The notes: generated by a model from the letters alone, not told the origin. A DNA stretch of 8,186 nt from Thermofilaceae archaeon (GCA_027027675.1 JALVKT010000158.1:1-8186), one strand, 5' to 3'. Numbered from the stretch's first letter, positions 1-6,656 are shown. Program-made: numbers and translations.

Positions 1-677
1 TACTGGGCGCCGCGGCCTCCGCGGTAGTAGGCTTCGTACTTAACGCTGCACTGCCAAGCTTTCCGGGACTTTCAATTGGAGCGACAGCCGCGGTGGCCGT
101 GCTCTTCGCCTACCTAGCGGTAAACCAGGCGTTAAACGCTTACAGCTACTACCTCTTCATGCGGCTGAAAATGGAGCTCTCAGCCCCCAAGCAGGCCGTG
201 GAAGCCCCGCCTGCCGCCCCCCAGCCTCCACAGCCAGTACAGAGAATCACGGTTCCCCCGGTCGAGACGGCGCCGCCAATATCTAGGCCAACCGTAAACG
301 TGGAAGTCCCACCTGTGGTGCAGGCTAAGCCGAAGCCTGCGCCAGCAGCAGTCACCCAGGAAAAGCCCGGCGAAGCCTTACAGCCGCAAGAGCCGGTTAT
401 AGAGATTAAGGAGGCGGCTCCCACGTCGCCCCCCGTCGAAGTAAGGCCTCCGCAACCCCCTGTTAAACAGGCAACAACCAGCGCTGTGCAGCCGCGCTTC
501 GAAGAACCCCGGGTCTCACCGCAGCCCCTGAAGCCGGTCCAGCCTCCCACAACGCCGGCTGCCGTGCCGTCGCAGCCAGCCTCCAGCGGGAAAAAGGTTT
601 GCCCCTACTGCGGCCGCGAGCTCCCATACGGAGACTTACACGTCATCTGCCCCTACTGTGGCCGTAGACTTAAGTAG
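1..677 (+). CDS. Membrane protein with Pro-rich linker and C-terminal zinc ribbon (5' partial)
   Basis: The reading frame is already open at base 3 and continues to the TAG at 675-677, so the true start lies before the window; the GTG at 93 falls inside a hydrophobic segment and is unlikely to be the start. The visible 224 residues show two hydrophobic stretches (about 1-20 and 26-53) ending in a basic RLK patch, which by the positive-inside rule puts the C-terminus in the cytoplasm. Next comes a low-complexity linker of about 137 residues with about 37 prolines, then a zinc ribbon at 200-224 made of two CPYCG knuckles (Cys 200, 203, 216, 219) separated by 12 residues. Such ribbons usually bind a structural zinc and mediate protein or nucleic-acid contacts. 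I do not recognise the family and assign no function. Its last 14 codons overlap the convergent transglutaminase-like gene. Confidence 0.8.
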   Translation, partial: LGAAASAVVGFVLNAALPSFPGLSIGATAAVAVLFAYLAVNQALNAYSYYLFMRLKMELSAPKQAVEAPPAAPQPPQPVQRITVPPVETAPPISRPTVNVEVPPVVQAKPKPAPAAVTQEKPGEALQPQEPVIEIKEAAPTSPPVEVRPPQPPVKQATTSAVQPRFEEPRVSPQPLKPVQPPTTPAAVPSQPASSGKKVCPYCGRELPYGDLHVICPYCGRRLK

Positions 678-1748
678 CGAGTACGCGGCCAAGGCGACGA
701 CGAGTATCGAGGCTAGAAGCGGCAGCACTATGCTCTGCTCCCCCCTCTCATAGGCGGTATACTTTGACACCTTGACGTACACGTTCACGGTGGATTCGTT
801 CGAAGGCGCGTAGACAAGCAAGTAGTCGTTCGGGTCTGCATCAATAATTCTTAGAAACACTATTACGTTGTCCCCCCTGTTCACGCCGGCGTCAAGCACC
901 GCGCTCCTTGGGCTCTGCGCCGCCGGGTAGGTCACGTCTATCGGAAAGTCTTTTCCGCAGAGCCTCGCCATCGCGAACATGTGGGGGAGCGCGTTGCGCA
1001 GCTCGAAGGACGCCTTGTGGCCCCCGATCCTCGTATAGGCGTTCTCCCTGTAGATAAAGGCGTAGTACAGGTAGGAGGGTATCCCCTTTATCCTAAGCAT
1101 TGTCACGATGAACGAGTGTATGTCGCCGCACGCGCCAACCCTTTCCACGTAGAACTCTGTAGGCGTCTTCACGCCCCCACGCACGCCAAGCTTATAGTGG
1201 GTGTTGCTTATCACCCAGGCTATAAGCCTGTACACATACTCTACCCCCTCGCCGCCTAGTAGCGACGCGAGGCCCCGCAGGTCCTTTATTGTGGCGCCGT
1301 CGTACCTTCTGCTCCAGAACCCCTCGAGGCTTAGCATGTCGGGCCTGCCTGTGGGCCTACACGGCTCCAAGGGAGGCTCTCTTCTCACGCGTTGCGGGGG
1401 TGGGGTTACGAGGACATACTCTACCAGCGTAATGTTCACCTTACCGTTTAAGGGCACGGGGGTGCCGGGGTAGAGGTACATGTTGCCCTGGCCGTCTCTT
1501 TTAACCTTGGCGTGGAGGGGGGCTCCGTTCACGGTTAGCGTGTAGTTTACCAGCTTCTGCCAGCCGTCAATTGTGGGTGCTAGAAAGAAGGTCTTGGAGA
1601 AAATGTCTTCCCCTATGCTCCCCCTCCCCTCGGCGACGTACGTTATTTGGATCCTATATATGCTCTGATATCCTGCCGTTAAGAGCTGTGCCGCTAGGAG
1701 CATCGTTGCGGCCAGCAGGGAAACGGCTAAAAGCTTCTTTCCAGGCAT
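636..1748 (-). CDS. Membrane-anchored transglutaminase-like (papain-fold) protein
   Basis: This 370-residue protein has an N-terminal hydrophobic segment (about 5-25, after basic KK) that could be a signal or anchor, a beta-rich region (about 30-115), a transglutaminase-like core (about 170-275) and a C-terminal hydrophobic helix (about 339-358) followed by a short tail. In the core, VGACGD (Cys207) precedes a helix and a GIPSYLYY strand, as in the transglutaminase/protease superfamily; His256 (LPHMF) and Asp271 (PIDVTYP) would complete a Cys-His-Asp triad. Prokaryotic members are often proteases or amide-processing enzymes rather than true cross-linkers, so the substrate is unknown. Three N-x-S/T sequons (Asn68, 105, 317) fit an extracellular location. 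The ATG at 1748 follows a TATA-like box by about 30 bases with no Shine-Dalgarno, suggesting a leaderless or short-leader mRNA. The triad assignment is by eye from motif spacing. Confidence 0.78.
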   Translation of the reverse strand: MPGKKLLAVSLLAATMLLAAQLLTAGYQSIYRIQITYVAEGRGSIGEDIFSKTFFLAPTIDGWQKLVNYTLTVNGAPLHAKVKRDGQGNMYLYPGTPVPLNGKVNITLVEYVLVTPPPQRVRREPPLEPCRPTGRPDMLSLEGFWSRRYDGATIKDLRGLASLLGGEGVEYVYRLIAWVISNTHYKLGVRGGVKTPTEFYVERVGACGDIHSFIVTMLRIKGIPSYLYYAFIYRENAYTRIGGHKASFELRNALPHMFAMARLCGKDFPIDVTYPAAQSPRSAVLDAGVNRGDNVIVFLRIIDADPNDYLLVYAPSNESTVNVYVKVSKYTAYERGEQSIVLPLLASILVVALAAYSLLKSTATVGADDV

Positions 1749-1764
1749 AGCTCTATCTGCAGAA

Positions 1765-1779
1765 TACCTGGTACAGGTA
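1765..1779. repeat. Perfect palindrome in the divergent promoter region (possible operator)
   Basis: TACCTG-GTA-CAGGTA: two 6-base arms that are exact reverse complements around a 3-base centre. It touches the TATA-like box of the minus-strand gene and lies between that box and its predicted transcription start, where a bound dimeric repressor could block initiation. It is about 50 bases from the TATA box of the ATP synthase unit. A 6-base arm can arise by chance, so operator function is inference from position. Confidence 0.35.
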
Positions 1780-1786
1780 AATATGC
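1776..1786 (-). promoter_or_regulatory. TATA-like box for the transglutaminase-like gene
   Basis: Read on the minus strand this is GCATATTTACC. Its AT-rich centre (about 1781) lies about 33 bases before the ATG at 1748, which would place the transcription start near 1755 and leave a leader of only several bases. No Shine-Dalgarno-like sequence precedes the ATG. The match to the archaeal TATA consensus is moderate. Confidence 0.4.
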
Positions 1787-1830
1787 GTGGAGGCTTACCG
1801 GCGCCTCTTTGCGGGACGAAAGTAAGGTAG

Positions 1831-1841
1831 CTTATTTATTA
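1831..1841 (+). promoter_or_regulatory. TATA box for the ATP synthase unit
   Basis: CTTATTTATTA stands out in GC-rich surroundings and resembles the archaeal TATA consensus; it is preceded by a purine-rich stretch (GAAAGTAAGG) where a BRE would lie. A start about 25 bases from its centre falls near 1860-1863, giving a leader of roughly 10 bases before the ATG at 1872. The four genes downstream have gaps of at most 6 bases, so this is probably the main promoter for all of them. Confidence 0.6.
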
Positions 1842-1871
1842 GGGCGAGGGAGGTAATGTGTTTGATACTTG

Positions 1872-3668
1872 ATGAGCTCAGAGAGAAGAGGGTCTATAGT
1901 CAAGATTTCAGGGCCAGTGGTGACCGCCAAGGGCATACCCGACATTAAGATCGGCGAAGTGGTGTATGTCGGCGAGGAGAGGCTCCTGGGAGAGGTCGTC
2001 AGGGTTGCGAGGGACCACTTTATCATACAGGTCTACGAGGACACCGGCGGCGTAAGGCCGGAGGAGCCGGTATTCGCCTCCGGCAAGCTTCTCGTAGCAG
2101 AGCTGGGCCCGGGTCTCATGTCCTCGGTGTTCGACGGTGTCCAGAGGCCCCTGAACGTTATACTCGAGGAGACGGGCCCCTTCATCAGGAGGGGTGTGAA
2201 GATAAACGCGCTGCCAAGGGATAAGAAGTGGAGCTTTAAGCCCCGAGTGAAGAAGGGCGACAAGGTCGGCCCCGGCGATGTGCTAGGCACCGTGCAGGAA
2301 ACCGCGCTCATAGAGCACAGGATAATGGTTCCGCCGGGGGTCAGCGGCACTGTTAAGGAGATACGGGAAGGCGATTTCACGGTGGAGGAGACTGTTGCCG
2401 TGCTTGACACGGGAAGCGGGGAGCTGGAGCTCAACATGATACAGGAGTGGCCTGTGAGGAGGCCCCGGCCCTTCGCGGAAAGGCTTACCAGCGAGGTGCC
2501 GCTGATAATCGGGCAGCGCGTCATAGACACGTTCTTCCCCGTAGCTAAGGGCGGCGCCGCAGCTATACCCGGGGGCTTCGGTACGGGCAAGACTGTCACT
2601 CTCCACAAGGTGGCCATGTACAGCGACTCACAAGTTGTCATCTACATCGGCTGCGGGGAGCGTGGAAACGAGATCGCGGAGATGCTCAAGGAGTTCCCCG
2701 AGCTTATAGACCCCCGCAGCGGCAGGTCGATTATGGAGAGGAGCATCATAGTGGCGAACACTTCGAACATGCCTGTCTCAGCGCGTGAAGCATCCATATA
2801 CATGGGTGTGACGATGGCCGAGTACTACAGGGATCAGGGATACCACGTCACGTTGATAGCGGACTCGACGAGCAGGTGGGCGGAGGCTCTGCGTGAGATT
2901 TCCGGCAGGCTCGGCGAGATGCCCGTGGAGAGGGGCTACCCGGCCTATCTGCCGGACAGGATAGCGGAGTTCTACGAGAGGGGAGGCAGGGTGCGCGCGC
3001 TTGGAAGCCCTGAGAGGGAGGGCTCGGTCACCGTGCTCGGCGCCGTGTCGCCGCCCGGCGGAGACTTCAACGAGCCCGTGACTATTCACACGCTCCGCTT
3101 CGTCGGCGCGATGTGGGCTCTCGACCCCGAGCTCGCCTATAGGAGGCACTTCCCAGCTATTAACTGGCTGAGAAGCTTTAGCCAGTACGCGGACATAGTG
3201 GAGCGCTGGTGGGTTAAGAACGTGGCCAAGGACTTTCCAAAGTATAGGGCGAAGGCTCTACGGCTTCTCACAGTGTCCAGCGAGATAGAGGCCATAGCCT
3301 CCGTGGTAGGTGAGAGCGCGCTCCCAGACGACCAGCGGCTCATACTCCTCGCGGCGGAGGTTTTGAAGGAGGGCTTCCTGAGGCAGACGGCCCTCACAGG
3401 GGTGGACATCTTCTGCCCGCCCATAAAGCAGTACTGGCTGCTGAAGCTGATGATAGACTTCTTCGACAAGGCCTACGAGCTCATCACTAGGAGGGTGAGC
3501 GTGGAGGAGATAGTGAATCTCCCCGAGGTGTACGAGATGATGCGTGTGAAGGAGGATGAGCGCGACCTCGAAGCTGTAAAGGAGCTTTACCAGCGTGTAA
3601 TGTCCAAGCTTGAGAGCATAGCCGCGAAGCACGGGATAGTTCTCGAGCAGGCTCCTGCGTCGGGGTGA
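1872..3668 (+). CDS. atpA: A-type ATP synthase subunit A (catalytic)
   Basis: This is the catalytic subunit of the archaeal A1Ao ATP synthase; three copies alternate with subunit B in the head and bind and interconvert ADP and ATP. The 598 residues are full length and carry no intein, which some archaeal atpA genes have in the P-loop. In order: an N-terminal beta-barrel (about 5-75), the inserted bulge domain specific to A subunits (about 110-190), the nucleotide-binding domain with P-loop GGFGTGKT (234-241, Lys240 and Thr241), GCGERGNE with catalytic Glu263, the Walker B region ending in LIADSTSRW (Asp331), SPPGGDF (about 393-399), and a C-terminal helical domain. The usual archaeal P-loop is GPFGSGKT, so two positions differ. 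I chose ATG 1872 over the adjacent in-frame TTG at 1869; an in-frame TGA at 1863-1865 rules out anything earlier. It is the first gene of an A-B-D-C unit. Confidence 0.97.
   Translation: MSSERRGSIVKISGPVVTAKGIPDIKIGEVVYVGEERLLGEVVRVARDHFIIQVYEDTGGVRPEEPVFASGKLLVAELGPGLMSSVFDGVQRPLNVILEETGPFIRRGVKINALPRDKKWSFKPRVKKGDKVGPGDVLGTVQETALIEHRIMVPPGVSGTVKEIREGDFTVEETVAVLDTGSGELELNMIQEWPVRRPRPFAERLTSEVPLIIGQRVIDTFFPVAKGGAAAIPGGFGTGKTVTLHKVAMYSDSQVVIYIGCGERGNEIAEMLKEFPELIDPRSGRSIMERSIIVANTSNMPVSAREASIYMGVTMAEYYRDQGYHVTLIADSTSRWAEALREISGRLGEMPVERGYPAYLPDRIAEFYERGGRVRALGSPEREGSVTVLGAVSPPGGDFNEPVTIHTLRFVGAMWALDPELAYRRHFPAINWLRSFSQYADIVERWWVKNVAKDFPKYRAKALRLLTVSSEIEAIASVVGESALPDDQRLILLAAEVLKEGFLRQTALTGVDIFCPPIKQYWLLKLMIDFFDKAYELITRRVSVEEIVNLPEVYEMMRVKEDERDLEAVKELYQRVMSKLESIAAKHGIVLEQAPASG
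3662..3668 (+). promoter_or_regulatory. Shine-Dalgarno for atpB, overlapping the atpA stop codon
   Basis: GGGGTGA includes the atpA TGA stop (3666-3668) and lies 5 bases before the ATG at 3674. The alternative GTG start at 3665 sits inside this motif and has no Shine-Dalgarno of its own, so the motif favours ATG 3674. It suggests translational coupling from atpA to atpB. Confidence 0.5.
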
Positions 3669-3673
3669 GGGGG

Positions 3674-5092
3674 ATGCCGGAGAAGCTGGTCGAGGAGATA
3701 GTGGAGAGGTACCCTGGGAAGGTCTACAGGGGCGCCCGGGAGATTAGAGGAAGCCTGATGATAGTGGACGGCGTCGAGGAAGCCGGGTACGACGAGGTAG
3801 TCAGGATCTACGGCAAGGACGGCAAGGAGCGGTACGGCCGAGTCCTCGAGACATCGGAGGGCTACGCCGTCGTCCAGATACTTGGCGACAGGGAGGGCCT
3901 CGAGACGGACACCCTTGTAAAGTTTACCGGGTCAACATTTAAGATCCGAGTATCGGAGGACGTGCTCGGCAGGATGTTCAACGGCCGCTTCGAGCCGATA
4001 GACGGGCTTCCACCCATCATGGCCGGGGAGGAGAGGGAGATAAGCGGGGAGCCTATGAACCCCGTTGCCAGGGTCTACCCATTCCAGTTCATCCAGACGG
4101 GGATATCGGTTATCGACGGCATGTTCAGCCTCATCAGGGGCCAGAAGCTCCCCATTTTCAGCGTCTCAGGCCTGCCCCACAACAGGGTTGCAGCGCAGCT
4201 CGCCAGGCAGGCGACTGTGAGGGGTGAGGGGGAGAGCTTCGCCGTGGTGTTCGCCGGAATAGGCCTGAGGAACACCGAGGCAGAGTTCTTCATAGAGCAG
4301 TTCAGGGAGACGGGTGCCCTTGAGAGGCTCGTAGCCATACTCAACCTGGCGAACGACCCGGCCGTCGAGAGGCTCATGACGCCCAGGATAGCGCTCACAG
4401 TGGCCGAGTACCTAGCCTTCGACCTCGAGATGCACGTCCTCGTGATAATGAGCGACATGACGAACTACTGCGAAGCCCTGCGCGAGATAAGCACCGCTAG
4501 AGGCGAGATACCCGGCAGGCTGGGCTACCCAGGCTACATGTACAGCGACCTGGCAACTATCTATGAGAGGGCGGGCATAATAAAGGGCAAAAACGGCAGC
4601 ATAACGCTCTTCCCAATACTCACGATGCCCGGCGGAGACCTCAGACACCCCATACCCGACCTTACAGGCTACATAACCGAGGGGCAGATATTCCTCAGCA
4701 GGGAGCTGAACGCGCAGGGAATATATCCGCCAGTGAACGTGCTGCCAAGCCTCAGCAGGCTTATGAAGTCTGGTATAGGGAAGGGGAAGACGAGGGAGGA
4801 CCACAGGTATGTGGCCGACCAGCTGTACGACGCCTACTCCAGGGGTGTAAAGGCCAGGGATCTCGCCAGGATAATAGGCGAGGTGGGCCTAAGCAAGAGG
4901 ATGAGGAACTTCCTGCGCTTCGCAGAGGAGTTTGAGCGGAAGTTCGTGAACCAGGGCTTCTACGAGAACCGTAGCATAGAGGAGACGCTCGACCTTGCAT
5001 GGCAGGTTCTCTCAGTACTCCCGGAGGAGGAGCTCGTCAGGATACCTAAGAGGCTCATCGAAAAGTATCATCCCAAGTATAGGCGGGGCTAG
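3674..5092 (+). CDS. atpB: A-type ATP synthase subunit B (non-catalytic)
   Basis: This subunit alternates with A in the head and contributes to the catalytic interface but does not hydrolyse ATP itself. The 472 residues match the family length. Where a catalytic subunit has its P-loop, this protein reads FSVSGLPHNR (162-171), with no GxxxxGK[ST], the hallmark of subunit B. The conserved block LPSLSRLMKSG carries Arg362, the expected arginine finger reaching into the A site. Other family hallmarks are MPGGDLRHPIPDLTGY, a REDHRYVADQLY segment, and the C-terminal ENRSIEETLDLAW and KYHPKYR. The start is set at ATG 3674, because GGGGTGA lies 5 bases upstream; an in-frame GTG at 3665, overlapping the atpA stop, would add three residues (MRG) and cannot be excluded. 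The start lies 5 bases after the atpA stop. Confidence 0.97.
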   Translation: MPEKLVEEIVERYPGKVYRGAREIRGSLMIVDGVEEAGYDEVVRIYGKDGKERYGRVLETSEGYAVVQILGDREGLETDTLVKFTGSTFKIRVSEDVLGRMFNGRFEPIDGLPPIMAGEEREISGEPMNPVARVYPFQFIQTGISVIDGMFSLIRGQKLPIFSVSGLPHNRVAAQLARQATVRGEGESFAVVFAGIGLRNTEAEFFIEQFRETGALERLVAILNLANDPAVERLMTPRIALTVAEYLAFDLEMHVLVIMSDMTNYCEALREISTARGEIPGRLGYPGYMYSDLATIYERAGIIKGKNGSITLFPILTMPGGDLRHPIPDLTGYITEGQIFLSRELNAQGIYPPVNVLPSLSRLMKSGIGKGKTREDHRYVADQLYDAYSRGVKARDLARIIGEVGLSKRMRNFLRFAEEFERKFVNQGFYENRSIEETLDLAWQVLSVLPEEELVRIPKRLIEKYHPKYRRG

Positions 5093-5094
5093 AG

Positions 5095-5694
5095 ATGTCG
5101 TCAGAGCTAGCATTTCTCCCAGCCTCCAGGGGTACACTCCTCCTCCTTAGGAGGAGGCTTGAACTCGTCAAGAGAGGCAAGGAAGTATTGCAGATGCGGC
5201 GGGACCAGCTGGTAAAGGAGGTCTTCGCCATAATGGACGAGCTTAAAAAGCTCGCCGAGGCCGAGAAGCGCTACCTCGAGGCGGCGAGAAGGGTTACGCA
5301 GCTCCGTATGAGCAGGGGGGAGCACGACTTCGAGTCGATAGCAAGCCTTGTCCGGCCGCCCGAGATAGAGATAGTTATCGTGAGTAGGCAGGGAGTACCT
5401 GTGCCGGAGGCGAGGATAATTTCTGAGCCCGACTACTCCAGGGTCGCGGACCCGGAGTACAGGGAGGCTCTGGAAAACCTGTGGGAAGCAATGAAGACTA
5501 TGATACTCGTGGCAAACAGGGAGCTGGAGGTTGAGAAGCTCTGCCAGCAGCTCCAGTACATAAACCGCGTAGTCAATAGTCTAGAGAAGAACCTCATACC
5601 AAAGCTCGAGGACGCTCTAAGGAGGATAGAGGAGCACGTCTCCGAGGAGGAGATCGAAGAGTTCGTCCGGATAAAGCTAGTAAGCGAGGGGTGA
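5095..5694 (+). CDS. atpD: A-type ATP synthase subunit D (central stalk)
   Basis: Subunit D is the rotating shaft of the A1 motor, equivalent in role to F-type gamma: its long N- and C-terminal helices form an antiparallel coiled coil inside the A3B3 head. The 199 residues are close to the family length. The N-terminal ASRGTLLLLRRRLELVKRG matches the family pattern (x-RG-x-L-x(2)-L-x-RRL-x-L-x-KRG). Residues about 10-72 and 122-185 are charged, heptad-like helices flanking a more variable segment with beta character (about 85-110), and the second half has the expected RVVNSLEKNLIPKLE block. The ATG is 2 bases after the atpB stop with only a weak G-rich stretch before it (AGGCGGGG, 5081-5088), so translation is probably coupled. 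Codons 15-22 contain a near-perfect DNA palindrome. Confidence 0.93.
   Translation: MSSELAFLPASRGTLLLLRRRLELVKRGKEVLQMRRDQLVKEVFAIMDELKKLAEAEKRYLEAARRVTQLRMSRGEHDFESIASLVRPPEIEIVIVSRQGVPVPEARIISEPDYSRVADPEYREALENLWEAMKTMILVANRELEVEKLCQQLQYINRVVNSLEKNLIPKLEDALRRIEEHVSEEEIEEFVRIKLVSEG
5139..5157. repeat. Perfect inverted repeat inside the start of atpD
   Basis: CCTCCTCCT-T-AGGAGGAGG: 9-base arms around a single base, able to form an 8-bp stem with a TTA loop in the mRNA. It begins 44 bases after the A of the atpD ATG and encodes part of the Leu-Leu-Leu-Leu-Arg-Arg-Arg run. One arm resembles a Shine-Dalgarno and the other an anti-Shine-Dalgarno. It may be only a by-product of CTC/AGG codon preference. 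Confidence 0.5.
5686..5694 (+). promoter_or_regulatory. Shine-Dalgarno for atpC
   Basis: GAGGGGTGA ends at the atpD stop codon (TGA 5692-5694) and lies 6 bases before the ATG at 5701. It is the clearest ribosome binding site in the window and fixes the atpC start. Confidence 0.6.
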
Positions 5695-5700
5695 AGAAGC

Positions 5701-6627
5701 ATGGAGACCTACCTCGTTGTACGCGCACACGGGTTAAAAACAAGGCTGCTGGGAAAGGATGACTACGTGAACATTGTGAGGGGGAAGCGCTCCCTCTCCG
5801 ACTATATGGACTACTCGGCGATCAGGGAGGACATGGAATTGAAAGACAAGGTAAACGAGGTATACAGGGTGTACGTGTCCAGGATGAACTTGCTGGCCAG
5901 GGTGGCGCCGGATTATGGAGAGTTTCTCTACGCGCTCACAGACAAGCTTGAGATAGAGAACTTCAAGATACAGCTGAGGAACGTTCTGGGGAGGCGTGCC
6001 CCGCCATACTTTTACCCCTACGGTAGAAAGGTGGGGCCGGCGAAGCTCAGAGAGGTTCAGAGCGAGGAAGAGCTGTGGGAGCTCCTAGAGAAGACGCCCT
6101 ACATGAAGGGGGTGAAAAAGCCCCCGATGAACACGGTTGCCGAGAAGGAGTTCTTCCTCGACGTCCTCTACTACCTCTACCTTCTCTCCTCCATCGAGGA
6201 CAAAAACTACTCGAAGAGGCTGGAGCCGGTAAAGGAGGCTATAAGGATGGAATACCTGGTTAAGCTGTACTATTGGAGCAGCGCCCTGGGAAAAAGGTTC
6301 TGGGAGCTGCTGGCGCAGATGCCCAAGCCGTTCTCCGTGACAGAGTCATCCTTTTCCGCACTCACCAAGAAGCTAAAGGTGGACGAGGAGAAGCTTTCAG
6401 ACTTAATCGCGCGCCGCAGGCTAACCGAGGCTATGAACGAGCTAACCGTCTCCCTGATAAAATACGTCGGGTACATAGTGAGGCCCTACACGGTCGAGCT
6501 ACCCTTCCTGTACCTCTACAACATGATGGCGTACGTCGAAGCAGTAAACCTGGAGCGTGTTATAATCGGGCTCGACACAGGGCTTGCGGAGGAGAACATA
6601 TTATCGTCGCTAATGTTTTTCAAGTAA
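5701..6627 (+). CDS. atpC: A-type ATP synthase subunit C (V-ATPase d / AC39 family)
   Basis: Subunit C is the funnel-shaped adaptor that joins the central stalk (D with F) to the membrane rotor ring (K); it is the homologue of eukaryotic V-ATPase subunit d and is not F-type epsilon or c. The 308 residues are all-helical in character. Family features are the N-terminal YLVVRAHGLKTRLL, EIENFKIQLR at 84-93 in the first third, and the related YVEAVNLERVIIGLDTGL near the C-terminus (278-295), reflecting the internal repeat of the fold. It seems somewhat short for an archaeal member. The start is supported by GAGGGGTGA 6 bases upstream. The gene follows D, whereas in the common euryarchaeal order C lies before F-A-B-D. 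The TAA at 6625-6627 is 16 bases from the convergent pyruvate kinase stop. Confidence 0.9.
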   Translation: METYLVVRAHGLKTRLLGKDDYVNIVRGKRSLSDYMDYSAIREDMELKDKVNEVYRVYVSRMNLLARVAPDYGEFLYALTDKLEIENFKIQLRNVLGRRAPPYFYPYGRKVGPAKLREVQSEEELWELLEKTPYMKGVKKPPMNTVAEKEFFLDVLYYLYLLSSIEDKNYSKRLEPVKEAIRMEYLVKLYYWSSALGKRFWELLAQMPKPFSVTESSFSALTKKLKVDEEKLSDLIARRRLTEAMNELTVSLIKYVGYIVRPYTVELPFLYLYNMMAYVEAVNLERVIIGLDTGLAEENILSSLMFFK

Positions 6628-6656
6628 AAAATGCCGCGCACCCTTAAACGCGCGGC
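6626..6656 (-). terminator. Hairpin plus U-tract terminator between convergent atpC and pyk
   Basis: GCCGCGC (6633-6639) and GCGCGGC (6650-6656) are perfect complements around a 10-base loop. On the minus strand the stem covers the last codons and stop of pyruvate kinase and is followed after one base by TTTTTT (complement of 6626-6631), the layout of an intrinsic terminator. Archaeal termination depends mainly on the U-tract, so the T run may be the active part. For the plus strand the same stem follows the atpC stop, but only a weakly T-rich stretch follows it. Confidence 0.6.

Noticed and set aside
149..550. Open frame on the minus strand opposite the Pro-rich linker.
   Set aside because: Its Gly/Thr/Cys-rich content is the simple complement of proline codons; the plus-strand frame has membrane segments and a zinc ribbon and explains the region.
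1749..1871. tRNA, small RNA or riboswitch in the only notable intergenic region.
   Set aside because: Only promoter-like motifs and one short dyad are visible; no cloverleaf or extended helices could be drawn by eye.
1856..1948. A 30-codon open frame starting with ATG one base after the GGAGGT motif in the atpA leader, out of frame with atpA.
   Set aside because: The spacing from GGAGGT is only one base, too short for initiation; the peptide shows no recognisable features and the overlap with atpA offers no support for coding.
2571..2594. Intein insertion in the atpA P-loop, known from some other archaea.
   Set aside because: The P-loop is uninterrupted and the protein has the normal intein-free length.
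2033..2641. Long open frame of about 200 codons on the minus strand inside atpA.
   Set aside because: Composition is Ser/Pro/Thr-rich with no domain, and it lies wholly within a full-length, strongly conserved catalytic subunit.
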